In this document: in pieces, positions 42,855 through 51,923 of the stretch
How positions within the stretch are numbered: the first letter of the stretch is position 1
How the letters are laid out: each line of letters begins with the position of its first letter
Notes under the pieces: generated by a model
The model's input: the letters and a program-made list of their open reading frames with translations, nothing else
Database searches by the model: none
What the model was told of the DNA's origin: nothing
Translations under genes and position numbers: made by a program
DNA from: Blattamonas nauphoetae
Taxonomy: Eukaryota > Preaxostyla > Oxymonadida
Reading direction: 5' to 3'
Length of the DNA: 64,000 nt
Assembly: GCA_033064195.1 (NCBI GenBank)
Contig: JARBJD010000130.1
Coordinates: forward strand, 1 to 64,000

Positions 42855-44559
42855 TTAATACCCTCTCTTCACTTCTTCATACGCTTCTTGGAGTCGACGA
42901 TCAATGACATATCGCACTCGTGGTTGTCCATTGTCAATCCAGAACAGCCAGGATGTTGCCTGATGCAATGCCAGTATTGGAGGAGGAGGACCTTCTGGAG
43001 TTGATGTGAAATATGGATCGAGTTCACCCTGATTGATAGGTGTTCCTCTGAAGACAATGTTGACTGATTCTACTGTTGAAATACCTTCTTCACCACCAGC
43101 GATTTCACTTCGATCTGTTGGAACCATGAATGTGAATGAAGTTGCATCCGTTGCAGCTCTACTTCTCTTGAAATCTTTTCCTCTGTCGTGAAATAGGCGA
43201 GTGGAACAAATTGAATTCTCAAACACTTCAGTCGCAGAACAACCGATAAAATCACCATTCACCATCATCATTTGAGAGAACTCTGGTGAGATTGTTGACA
43301 TTGGGAAATTGGGAAAGTTGGATCCAAGCATTTCGAATTGACCAACATAGTGAGGATTTCTGAAGACTGTACATTCATTTGGTCTTTCAGGAAATAAGCA
43401 CATCAGATTCATGAGATTGTTGAGTTTGATGCTGATGATTGATCTCTCTCCCATGGCATTTGCTTTTGATTGGAACGATTGTGTGTCAATTCTTTCTGCT
43501 TTCAGCACATACAACATCTTTGAATATGTGTTTATCAGCGATTGTTTTGTTGCATCTGTCATTTCATATCCGTAGCAAATCGAAGTGACTTTATCCACTG
43601 ATGTATTAAGAACAGTCGATGTGGATGACATGTACAAAGTCTTTGCAACGACTCTACCTGTGTTTTGACTCTCAAACATTTTGTATTGGTAAACTGGATT
43701 TCCGATTTGTGTAAACTCCTGCGTCACATTAGAGTAATCTCCGTTGTGCATTATTTGCATTCGAGATTGACCAACTGTATTCATCGCATCATAACCCCCA
43801 GCCGAATCATCAGTTGATCCTTGAATGTGTTTTCGAATGACTGTTGATGGTCGAAGGGGACAATACACCAGCGAATCAGTTGTTAAATGAAATCTCAAAC
43901 GTAAATTACCAAAGATGGAATTGGGATATTGATCAAATGTACTCAATGGAAGTAAATTAACAAATGGAATAACCAATGGAATTGTCATAGTGATTGATGG
44001 GGGGAATGGCGTGCTGTTTGTGTAAATTGGAGTATAGTAGAATCCACACGCACTTGGATCCATGTTCTGAACATTTTCCCAGAGACTGAAGCAATGCTTC
44101 ATATTATTCTTTTCTTCTTGTGATTTGAAAGTGTGGTACGGAAATGATTCATGAATGTGATTATTCTGGAGAGTATTGTCAATGATGTTTCATTGACTGT
44201 CGACGAGTCTCATGTCTCGAATTGCATCTGATGATGATTTGAATCCGAAGAACATTCCGTACAATGAACCTTCTTTCTATATAATTGGTCTCCGAAGGTT
44301 TGGTAACCGAAACAGTAACTGTAAGATCGATTCGCAAATGACTCTTCGAAAACTCTGTAACATCATGACCATCATAGGACAATGGAACTTCAATCTCATC
44401 TCCAATTCTGCATGGCATGGGAGGATTTGTTGGATGCACTTCTTGGATGGAATACACGTGAGGTTCTGAATCCAACTGTTTTGGCATGTACGATTGCACT
44501 TCAATGTGTTCAATTAATGTCGATGTTGGTTTGGATTGATTTGCTCTGATACTTCTCAT
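42855..44559 (-). pseudogene. Polinton capsid-like gene, paralogue A
   Basis: Long Asn/Ser/Thr/Tyr-rich beta-type protein. Near its end it has NIVFRGTPINQGELDPYF, PPPPILALHQATSWLFWIDN and GQPRVRYVIDRRLQEAYEEV. The adjacent gene B ends with the same series of elements, so they are tandem paralogues. From gene position, size and beta-rich composition I infer a major-capsid-type (hexon-like) protein; I see no diagnostic residues. The start at 44559 has a TATAAATG motif. Looks broken, about one break. Confidence 0.6.
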
Positions 44560-44605
44560 TTATAGAAAAATAAAAAAAACAATATCATAATTTTCTTTTA
44601 CTGTT

Positions 44606-46477
44606 TTAAGATTTCATTATTCCGAGTTCCTTGTGTAATACTTTCAGTGTGTGATTTGGGTAATACTCAACTTTTGGTTCACCATTGCTATATCGTAGGA
44701 CCCACCACGTTGTTGCAGTAGTTGCTAGAATCGGTGCTGGAGGATGTGTAAATGTTGTCATATCACCACCACTTTGACTTGGGTTGTAAACATTGTAGTA
44801 TGTGTCAATATTGCCTTGATATATTGGTTGAGATCTCAAAGTGACTGGAACATTTTGACCTTTGGAACTGATTGAATCATTGCAGTTTGTTGGACATCCA
44901 CTTCTTTGAGTTGAAAAGCACAAAAGGAAGTCAGTATTGTCATGAATCGGTCGCACTCTTGTCATTGATTCATTTGGATAATTCTGATCACCAGTGAGTT
45001 TCTCTACAACGAGAGAATCCGTTAATGATCGCTCCAAGTCATCAGGAACAGCTAGATATGAATCAAGATTGAGAGTCGATAATGCAAATTGATAGAAGCG
45101 AGCTCCAATTGTTGTTGTCGGTTGATCTGGATAGTATCTATTGAGGAGATTCACTTGGATATTCTTCTGCATTGGATTGTGGAAACAAGTGACTTCATTA
45201 TCATAGTGACGGAAGAGAAGCATGATATCTTTGGCATTAACGAGAACCATTTGCTGAGTACAATCAATTCCAGTTGCTGTTGGTGCCTTCTGAAATGGAT
45301 AGAATGAGATCTTTTCCGCTGGAATTGTTCCAGGACGATTTTGGTACATCTCACTTAGATTCTCCTACGCAATTTCTTTCATTTTGTATCCAGCACTCAC
45401 GCAATACACATCATCAATGCGATAATCTACAATGTTTAATGATATATATTGATCCTCATATTCTGGTTCTGTATCTAATTCACCATTTTGAAGATACAAA
45501 ATGTCTTGACAAACTGATGGTTGTAGAAATGATTGACCAATCTGAACGAAATTCTTGGTTCATGATGTGACAAGATTGTTCAGAAAGAATGGACGATGTT
45601 GAATACAATTGAGAATTGCTGCTTTAATAATTGGTGCTGCTGCTGCTGTTCCATTAACAAGTGATGATAATGTATTTTTCAATGTGAGTTCAGGATTCAC
45701 AGGACAACAAACGAATGCATCTTCATTGATGTGCACACTCAGTTTCAAATCACCAAAGAGACATCTTGGATAGTCAGTCATACCTGAGAATATCAGTAGA
45801 TCTTCAAGATTGATTGACACTCGAATTGGGACATCAATAGTGTCTTTGACCACTGCATTCCAATTCGTTGTTGTAAAATCGGACAATGGAATATAAACAC
45901 CAGCAACCGATTCATCATGATTCCATGCATTCTACCAAGGTGTGTGACAATGTTTTCGATTCTCTAATTGACTCTTCGGTTTTATCATGTTGAAGATGTG
46001 CGATTCCATTGAGACATCATTGTTTGTTGTGCTGATGATTCTCTGATTGTTGTGAAGAACTGTTAGGTCGCGAAAGATGGATACTGAATGTTTGAGTCCA
46101 ACGAAAATGAATATTCTCTCATTCATGTACGATCCAACCTTACCAGCGGTTGTTTGCCAATTGTTGAGTTTCAATGTCGCTGTCATTGTGAATGTGATAA
46201 ATGAATCATCAATTTGACAAATGTCCTGATTACCAGTCAGTGGAATGATTATTTCTTGTCCTGTGTAGAAGCGTGAGTTCTCTGATGGTTTCAATTCCTG
46301 AATGGAAGTACTGTGTGCTCCATCATTCATGAGGTAATTAATGTGATGTTCAGACATGAGTTGTTGCTGTATTTGACCAATGTCATCTCTGGTGTATTTG
46401 ATTGATCCAGTTGAATTTCCAGTCAAAGATGATGCTCCAGTTCTTTTGTTTGTCAGATGTGTTAAATGTGAGTTCAT
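44606..46477 (-). pseudogene. Polinton capsid-like gene, paralogue B
   Basis: Same architecture as A: start at 46477 in a GATAAAATG motif, an N-terminal part with RFYTGQEIIIPLTGNQD (A has CRIGDEIEVPLSY at the matching place), then YPRCLFGDLKLSVHINEDAF (A: YPNSIFGNLRLRFHLTTDSL), and the ending QPIYQGNIDTYYNVYNP, PPAPILATTATTWWVLRYSN, GEPKVEYYPNHTLKVLHKEL. Length is like a double jelly-roll capsid. Identity as capsid is inference from position and shape. Looks broken, about two breaks. Confidence 0.6.
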
Positions 46478-46497
46478 TTTATCAAAAATAAAAAAAC
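46475..46497 (-). promoter_or_regulatory. TAAAATG-type start motif with T-rich box, capsid-like B
   Basis: On the minus strand: seven T, ATTTTTG, then ATAAAATG. Matches the motif in P1 and P3. Confidence 0.6.
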
Positions 46498-46505
46498 AAT
46501 ATTGC

Positions 46506-46808
46506 TTATTTCTTTTTCAGTTTCTTCTTCTTTGGTTTCGGCTTCAGCTTTTCTTCCAGTCTCAGTATTTCTCCTCTGAGTTTGTTCACAACTGCTGTGT
46601 TTCCTTCATTGATTGCTTGTTCATACTGTGCCATCTTTTCTGCATGGATTTGCTGATCCGATTTCACATCTGGTATCATCTCAACTCCTGTCTGTGCTAC
46701 CTTCGAGATCAGTGGTCCAACGAAGGGAATGAGATTCAGAAATGGAGCTCCAACTCTGAGTATGTTTTTGCCAACTGCTGCTAATTTTGATAACCAACCT
46801 GGTGCCAT
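46506..46808 (-). CDS. Polinton small MAPG protein 1 (100 aa)
   Basis: Begins MAPGWLSKLAAVGKNILRVG, an amphipathic stretch followed by a hydrophobic segment (FLNLIPFVGPLISKVAQTG), a short coil and a Lys-rich end (KPKPKKKKLKKK). It resembles in layout the membrane-active minor core proteins of adenovirus-like virions; that comparison is inference. It shares its MAPG start and amphipathic opening with the next gene. Confidence 0.6.
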   Translation of the reverse strand: MAPGWLSKLAAVGKNILRVGAPFLNLIPFVGPLISKVAQTGVEMIPDVKSDQQIHAEKMAQYEQAINEGNTAVVNKLRGEILRLEEKLKPKPKKKKLKKK

Positions 46809-46826
46809 TTATGTAAAATAAAAAAC
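46806..46826 (-). promoter_or_regulatory. TAAATG-type start motif, MAPG protein 1
   Basis: On the minus strand: six T, ATTTTA, then CATAAATG, start codon included. Confidence 0.6.
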
Positions 46827-46843
46827 TTTAACACACAAACAAA

Positions 46844-47191
46844 TTATAATCCTTTGAATTGAATCTTGGAATTTGACGATTGAGGAATGTCATCCTTAAC
46901 GTACCGAGCATTTCGCGGAGGTTCATAATCTCTCACCCAGTGAGGGTTCGAAGCCTCTGGCGAGACAATCATCAGTGGTTGTTGTGCTCGATTGATTGCC
47001 TTGTTCTGTTGGTATACATCCATCATTCCGCCTAAGCCACTTAGGATTCCTCCAGCTGTTTGTCCAAACTTGTTGTTCGTCTGTGAAAGAAGTCCACCTC
47101 CAACCTGAAGCAGTGATGGAGCAAGTGGTTTGATGAATTGAAAGAATTGCTTGCCTATATTTTTGAGTTTGTTGAAACTTCCTGGTGCCAT
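46844..47191 (-). CDS. Polinton small MAPG protein 2 (115 aa)
   Basis: Begins MAPGSFNKLKNIGKQFFQFI, followed by a Gly-rich segment (GGGLLSQ, GGILSGLGGMM) and a polar C-terminus. Its opening is similar to protein 1, suggesting a duplicated pair. Likely a minor virion component from its position; function unknown. Confidence 0.55.
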   Translation of the reverse strand: MAPGSFNKLKNIGKQFFQFIKPLAPSLLQVGGGLLSQTNNKFGQTAGGILSGLGGMMDVYQQNKAINRAQQPLMIVSPEASNPHWVRDYEPPRNARYVKDDIPQSSNSKIQFKGL

Positions 47192-47210
47192 TTATGTAAA
47201 AATAAAAAAT
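47189..47210 (-). promoter_or_regulatory. TAAATG-type start motif, MAPG protein 2
   Basis: On the minus strand: six T, ATTTTTA, then CATAAATG, nearly identical to the motif before MAPG protein 1. Confidence 0.6.
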
Positions 47211-47227
47211 ACAATTCATTAATTTTT

Positions 47228-47815
47228 CTAACGAGGAATTGCCTTTGTCAATGAAATTCCATAATTGAGGATGGTGTTGTATGCTTCATTGAAGGCTATG
47301 CTCATGTCTTTACCACCGACAAGGATCTTGAAAATGGTTCGAAAGATTGGTAGTTTATTGAGACATAGGCACTTGTCAGACAGGTCATCCAATTCGATCA
47401 CCACATCATTGATCCCAGTAAGTGTAGCAATGAGTGCACATAAATCACTTTGGTTTGTGATCAGTTTCTTCGATGGTTCAATGAGATTATTCAAGAGTTT
47501 CTTTTCACATGCGAATGCATTCTTGTACACTAACAGTGGTTGGTCCTTGAATGCTGAAATATTGGAAGTGTATTCTCGCAGTGGAATTGAACGACTCTGA
47601 ATTGGTGCTGATGGATAAATCTCGAGTGGTGGTGGATCGTACAGACCTTGTTCATTGTTCATTTCTACATTAGCGCTTTGTTCATTTCGATCTTCGAGTT
47701 TCGATCTTCCAGAAGTTGATCCTTTATTGTCGATGATGACATTGTTGGTGATTGATGTTGGAACGGAAGAAGAACTTGTGTGTTATGTAAATTGACAACT
47801 TAGAATTGGTTGCAT
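47228..47815 (-). pseudogene. Unrecognised Polinton gene
   Basis: The clear part reads LEIYPSAPIQSRSIPLREYT, VYKNAFACEKKLLNNLIEPS and IFRTIFKILVGGKDMSIAFN. A T-rich box near 47822 marks the likely upstream start. No domain recognised; its neighbours suggest a structural role. Looks broken, about one break. Confidence 0.45.
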
Positions 47816-47855
47816 CACTTTCTACAAAAATAAAAAATTGATATTTATGTTTTCA

Positions 47856-48824
47856 TTAACCACTTTCTCCCATCTCTTTCTCCAAATAAGCGAATCGAGC
47901 ATATTCCGGCATATATCCTGTTTGGTATTGGCCCACATCTCTTGTTCGATATGCTTCAGATGTCAGTTGATTCAAAAGTGTTGAGATGTTTGCTGAATAA
48001 CGACCAAGGAAAGTTTGCAAGTCTTCTGCTTTTGTGATGTTTGTTCTAAACTGTGGATGAATCTGTTCTTTAAAAGCTTTTCTTGCTTTCGTTCTCTGAT
48101 GATCTGGATTTGAACTGATGAAACCTTCAACATAATCTTCAAGCCACTGATCCCACATCTTTGATGCAATCTTGGATTGAATGGAATTGAAAACCATATT
48201 GTCCAACACATTTTTGCTGACATCTGCTGGTTGATCTCGACTTGCACGATACACCTTCAAAACATTGGTCATGTATTCACCAACAGCTTTCTTCATTATT
48301 GCATAAGGTTGTTGTGATCGTTGTGCTTGCATTTCTTGGTAGTTGACTTCACGATAGTTTCCAGGCAAATCGTATGTTCCAGTTTTGAGGAAGTTGTTGT
48401 GTGCGGCTTTGATTCTTCTTCCATGATCTTGACGAAACGATGAATATGGAGTTTGTCTTCGCATAATTGGTGTTGGATTCATTGAATAGTATGTCTCTAT
48501 CACAGGTCTGTTGTTGTATGATGCAAGCATGAAACCATTGGCAGCAACCAGATCTCCATTGTCTTTGTCATAGATCATCACATCAGGAACTTTCCTATGT
48601 TTTTCCATTTTCACTTCCCAGTTTTGTCTTGTCCTTTCAATGTATACTAAAGCTGATGGAACACTACTGAGTGCAGAATTGAACTTGGTGCGAATGTCAT
48701 CATCAGCATAGATTCTTTTCATTGCATCCAAAGCCCCATGATCATATCTCATTTTTGGTTTCTTCGCTGGTGTCTTTCTCTTTGCGGGAATGTATTGTAT
48801 CTTCGACATTGTGTTTTCGGACAA
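47856..48824 (-). CDS. Unrecognised Polinton protein, 322 aa
   Basis: Open from 48824 with a T-rich box 20-30 bp upstream. Basic N-terminus (PAKRKTPAKKPKMRYDHG), mostly helical middle with Gln-rich YQEMQAQRSQQPYAI, ending YARFAYLEKEMGESG. No domain recognised. It is divergent from the ATPase, which starts 45 bp away on the other strand. Candidate virion or packaging-associated protein by position only. Confidence 0.55.
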   Translation of the reverse strand: MSENTMSKIQYIPAKRKTPAKKPKMRYDHGALDAMKRIYADDDIRTKFNSALSSVPSALVYIERTRQNWEVKMEKHRKVPDVMIYDKDNGDLVAANGFMLASYNNRPVIETYYSMNPTPIMRRQTPYSSFRQDHGRRIKAAHNNFLKTGTYDLPGNYREVNYQEMQAQRSQQPYAIMKKAVGEYMTNVLKVYRASRDQPADVSKNVLDNMVFNSIQSKIASKMWDQWLEDYVEGFISSNPDHQRTKARKAFKEQIHPQFRTNITKAEDLQTFLGRYSANISTLLNQLTSEAYRTRDVGQYQTGYMPEYARFAYLEKEMGESG

Positions 48825-48868
48825 AATAAAAAATCCAAAACTATATTTTAATTAGAGGGAAATCATAT

Positions 48869-49618
48869 ATGAAAAGATCTTCAACATCTCTTACAGCATT
48901 CGTGAATGCCAAATTAAGTGAAGTATCAAGTAGGAATGTTTCTCATGAAGTGCAATCACAAATTCATCCAGACCTAAATTTCAATCGCAACAGTGTCAAT
49001 GTCCTTGTTGGAAAAAGAGGAAGTGGAAAAACATTCAATGCTCTTCGAGAAGTTGCCAAGCTACAGAATGTTCAGGTTCGGAATGAACGGTTTCACTTGT
49101 TCGTCTTCGTCACTGACAAGAACCTTGATCCAACCTTCGATAAGTTCAAACCAATCCTGAACGTTCCATATGTGAAAGTGAAATATGAAGATGCTCTTCC
49201 ATTTCTGTTAGAACTCTCTGAATCAAAAGCTGCCTATGAAGAAATAACAGACAACCAGTGGCAGAACAAAATCACTGATGAGTGTCGAGAGGATCTCTTT
49301 GACTCACTGTACATTGAAGACTTCTCAGTTAAGAATCTCCAAACGATAATCCTCCTTGATGACTGTCGTAGAATCCTAGGTGAACGAAGGACATCCAAAA
49401 ATAGAATGACAATGATGGACTTACTACTGGAGAATCGGCAACCGAAATTCACATTCTTTCTGACGATGCATGAGCTGTTCAGTTTGTCAGCAGACATGAA
49501 GTCAAACATTGATTCAATGTGGATCTTTGGAGGATTCAACAAAGAACGAATCACTCGAGTCTATCCTCAGTTGAACTCACCAATTGACATTCGACAATTC
49601 TGGAATGTCTATCAATGA
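48869..49618 (+). CDS. Polinton DNA-packaging ATPase (FtsK/HerA, A32-like)
   Basis: A 249-residue P-loop protein. Walker A is VLVGKRGSGKTFNALREV (about residue 46) and Walker B is QTIILLDDCRRIL (about 163), followed by a segment ending FTFFLTMHELF (sensor-like). Size and motif spacing fit the genome-packaging ATPase group of Polintons, adenovirus-like and NCLDV elements, which pump DNA into capsids. It is the only core P2 gene on the plus strand. Its start lacks the T-rich box and TAAATG motif of the other genes. Confidence 0.85.
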   Translation: MKRSSTSLTAFVNAKLSEVSSRNVSHEVQSQIHPDLNFNRNSVNVLVGKRGSGKTFNALREVAKLQNVQVRNERFHLFVFVTDKNLDPTFDKFKPILNVPYVKVKYEDALPFLLELSESKAAYEEITDNQWQNKITDECREDLFDSLYIEDFSVKNLQTIILLDDCRRILGERRTSKNRMTMMDLLLENRQPKFTFFLTMHELFSLSADMKSNIDSMWIFGGFNKERITRVYPQLNSPIDIRQFWNVYQ

Positions 49619-49693
49619 AAACAAAAATGTGAAGCAGTTATTCTTCGATACAGTCCTGATGGGGTTGCTCTGACTGAGATCAACAAAGAAGGT

Positions 49694-50044
49694 TTAAACC
49701 GAACTGTCCGTTAATTCTTGAATGGGGTTACCAGTGGTCTCGTCAAGACTTCGAAGCCTCATGCTGAGAGTATCTGTTAACGTTCGAATTGATTCTTCGG
49801 TGTCTGACAGCCTTTGATCAATCGAGGATTCACCGTAGTTCTCTGTACTTGATTTCCTCAGTGCAATCTCACCTCTTATTTTTGTGATTCTGTATCCATT
49901 AATTCTGATCAGCCGATTAAGTTTCTGAGTTGTGTATTTATTCAGTTCTTCTCTATTCTTTTCCAAATGTCTCTGAAAGTCAAAGATGTTTTCAAAACAT
50001 TTCTGTTCAGGATCAAAAGGTTCTAAAATTTTCAGTGATGACAT
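49694..50044 (-). CDS. Unrecognised Polinton protein, 116 aa
   Basis: Predicted helical and coiled: NIFDFQRHLEKNREELNKYT, then SDTEESIRTLTDTLSMRLRS. Located between the ATPase (convergent) and the integrase. No known domain. Confidence 0.5.
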   Translation of the reverse strand: MSSLKILEPFDPEQKCFENIFDFQRHLEKNREELNKYTTQKLNRLIRINGYRITKIRGEIALRKSSTENYGESSIDQRLSDTEESIRTLTDTLSMRLRSLDETTGNPIQELTDSSV

Positions 50045-50256
50045 TTCAATGGAATAAATATTTTCAAAACAGTTTTGAACTAAACCAAATTGAACTCATT
50101 AATGAGCTCAGGAGTTAAATTGTCAATTGAGTCTGCATGGAACTTTGTGTGTTGGATTGGACCATACACTATTTTTGGTAGACATGTGAGTCCATTCAGA
50201 AGTTTTGCCACCACATTTCCGTGTTTGTATTCAATAAATTGTCCAACAAATTGAAA

Positions 50257-51045
50257 CTATCTTCGCTTCTTCTGAAACTTGGCAACAGTGTTGTTCAAGT
50301 CAAGGTGGATCAACAGAATGTTTCCTGGTTTGTATCGCCAAAGCAGTTGTGTTGTCTGCTGTCTTTGGATGTTCCTCAATTGCTCTTCACAACTGGAGAT
50401 ATACAGAGCTTCAATTTCACGATTGTTTTGTGCTTGCTGTGGAGTGAACTTGTTCCAGTACGCTCGATGTGGAGTCATGTTGTAGTATTCAACCATCTGA
50501 TTCATCAATGAATGATTTGCCATTTGTGTTGCATTGTCTTGGAATCCATCTCTGATTGTTCTTATCACTCGATCGACAATTCTGTTGTGATTTGTGAATG
50601 GTGAGCTTGTGAAATAAGTGCTGACCTTTTGCTTTCGAAAGAACGTTGTTGCTTCTCCACTTGTCCATGCTGCTTCTCCATCACCACGAATGTTGTTGAC
50701 ATGAACTCCACGATGATTAATCAGATCATTGATTGCAGTCTTGACTTTGCTCCATGATTTATCCAGTACGGGAATGACAACCAGGTATTTGGTGTTGATG
50801 TTGATGGCAATGAGGTAAATCTGAAGAACTGTTTTCGACGTTGGTGATTGAATAAAAACGAGATCAATTTCCCAGGATCCAAACTTGGGAGAGAAGTACG
50901 GTCTGTCACATCTCTGTGGAACCTTTTTGTCTGCTGTCTTTTCTGAATCTCCTGTTACATCTTTTGACATGAACTGCATCTTTGATCGAAATGGATATCG
51001 TATTTTCTCTGTTGCTTTTGGAATCGTTGGTTGGTCAATCATCAT
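50257..51045 (-). CDS. Polinton rve-type integrase
   Basis: Integrase of the retroviral-like DDE group, which inserts Polintons with 6-bp target duplications. The catalytic core shows GSWEIDLVFIQSP (first acidic residue, about residue 59) and NNIRGDGEAAW (second, about 122), then the helix segment TNHNRIVDRVIRTIRDGF. The following WKFTPQQAQ-like and LLWRYKPGNILLIHL segments resemble the C-terminal part of Polinton integrases. Located between the 116-aa gene and two small genes next to the polymerase. I make no claim about activity. Confidence 0.85.
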   Translation of the reverse strand: MMIDQPTIPKATEKIRYPFRSKMQFMSKDVTGDSEKTADKKVPQRCDRPYFSPKFGSWEIDLVFIQSPTSKTVLQIYLIAININTKYLVVIPVLDKSWSKVKTAINDLINHRGVHVNNIRGDGEAAWTSGEATTFFRKQKVSTYFTSSPFTNHNRIVDRVIRTIRDGFQDNATQMANHSLMNQMVEYYNMTPHRAYWNKFTPQQAQNNREIEALYISSCEEQLRNIQRQQTTQLLWRYKPGNILLIHLDLNNTVAKFQKKRR

Positions 51046-51114
51046 CGCATCACCTCCTTTTTCCCTCAGGATTTTCCTCGGATGTGCAGAATCCCATCTG
51101 TGAACATATTCATC

Positions 51115-51633
51115 TTACCAATCCTGAAATGATCTTCCTCCAAATGGGATTTGTTTTGTGTGAGTTAGAATGAAGTCAAGATCATCGTTCGCAATAGTTC
51201 TGTTCATTGATTCTTTCACAAATGTGTTTCGGTTCATTTTGTGTGAAACCAGAATGTGAGAGGTAATGAAGTGTTCCATTTGCTTTTGATTATTCATGAT
51301 TGAGTTCTCAGCTTTGATTTGTTCTTCTTCTGAATCATTTCTTTGTTGATAATCAAACATTCCTTTCATTTGTTCCACCTTATTGAGTACTTGTTGTGTT
51401 GTCGGTTCGTTCTCTTCGAATCTTCTCTCCTTCATTGGGAATTCATATTCTGAACCAATCGATTTCAAGTTTCTCTTCTGTCCGGGAATGACTGGAGAAA
51501 GTGGTGGTTGAATCTCTATTATTGTTGGGATTTGAAAAGGTATTACCTCTGCAGGACTTCGAACCATTGGTGGGGAAGTCACATCGCGGTGGTATTGTTG
51601 ATATGCTTTGTTAGCTTGTTCGCAGTGTTTCAA
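51115..51633 (-). CDS. Unrecognised Polinton protein, about 170 aa
   Basis: Pro-rich N-terminal part (IPTIIEIQPPLSPVIPGQKR), then a Glu/Gln-rich coil (NKVEQMKGMFDYQQRNDSEE) and MNRTIANDDLDFIL. No domain recognised. Lies just upstream of the integrase reading frame. Confidence 0.45.
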   Translation of the reverse strand: MKHCEQANKAYQQYHRDVTSPPMVRSPAEVIPFQIPTIIEIQPPLSPVIPGQKRNLKSIGSEYEFPMKERRFEENEPTTQQVLNKVEQMKGMFDYQQRNDSEEEQIKAENSIMNNQKQMEHFITSHILVSHKMNRNTFVKESMNRTIANDDLDFILTHTKQIPFGGRSFQDW

Positions 51634-51648
51634 ACCAATTTTTGATCC

Positions 51649-51900
51649 TTAGAATTCTTTTATAAACTGTTGCACTACTCTTTTACCGTCATAAATTGGC
51701 AAATCAGGGGAAAGACCTCCATTGAACCAATCCTCGAAATATGTTTCATCATTCCCAATGTATTCATCCCGTTTATCAGAGACATGATAGCTTGGTAACC
51801 TTTGTGTTGAACTTTGCCAGATTTCGGTAATAAAGTTCTTGGAATACTGTGTGCATCGAAGGAGTCGTTTCACAATTGTATTGATTTCTTGTAGATCCAT
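51649..51900 (-). CDS. Unrecognised Polinton protein, 83 aa
   Basis: Starts in a TATAAATG motif at 51900. Reads INTIVKRLLRCTQYSKNFIT and DETYFEDWFNGGLSPDLPIY. No domain recognised. First gene after the polymerase. Confidence 0.5.
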   Translation of the reverse strand: MDLQEINTIVKRLLRCTQYSKNFITEIWQSSTQRLPSYHVSDKRDEYIGNDETYFEDWFNGGLSPDLPIYDGKRVVQQFIKEF

Positions 51901-51916
51901 TTATACAAAAATAAAG
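51898..51916 (-). promoter_or_regulatory. TAAATG-type start motif, 83-aa gene
   Basis: On the minus strand: TTTATTTTTG then TATAAATG, start codon included. Confidence 0.6.
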
Positions 51917-51923
51917 TTTGGCA

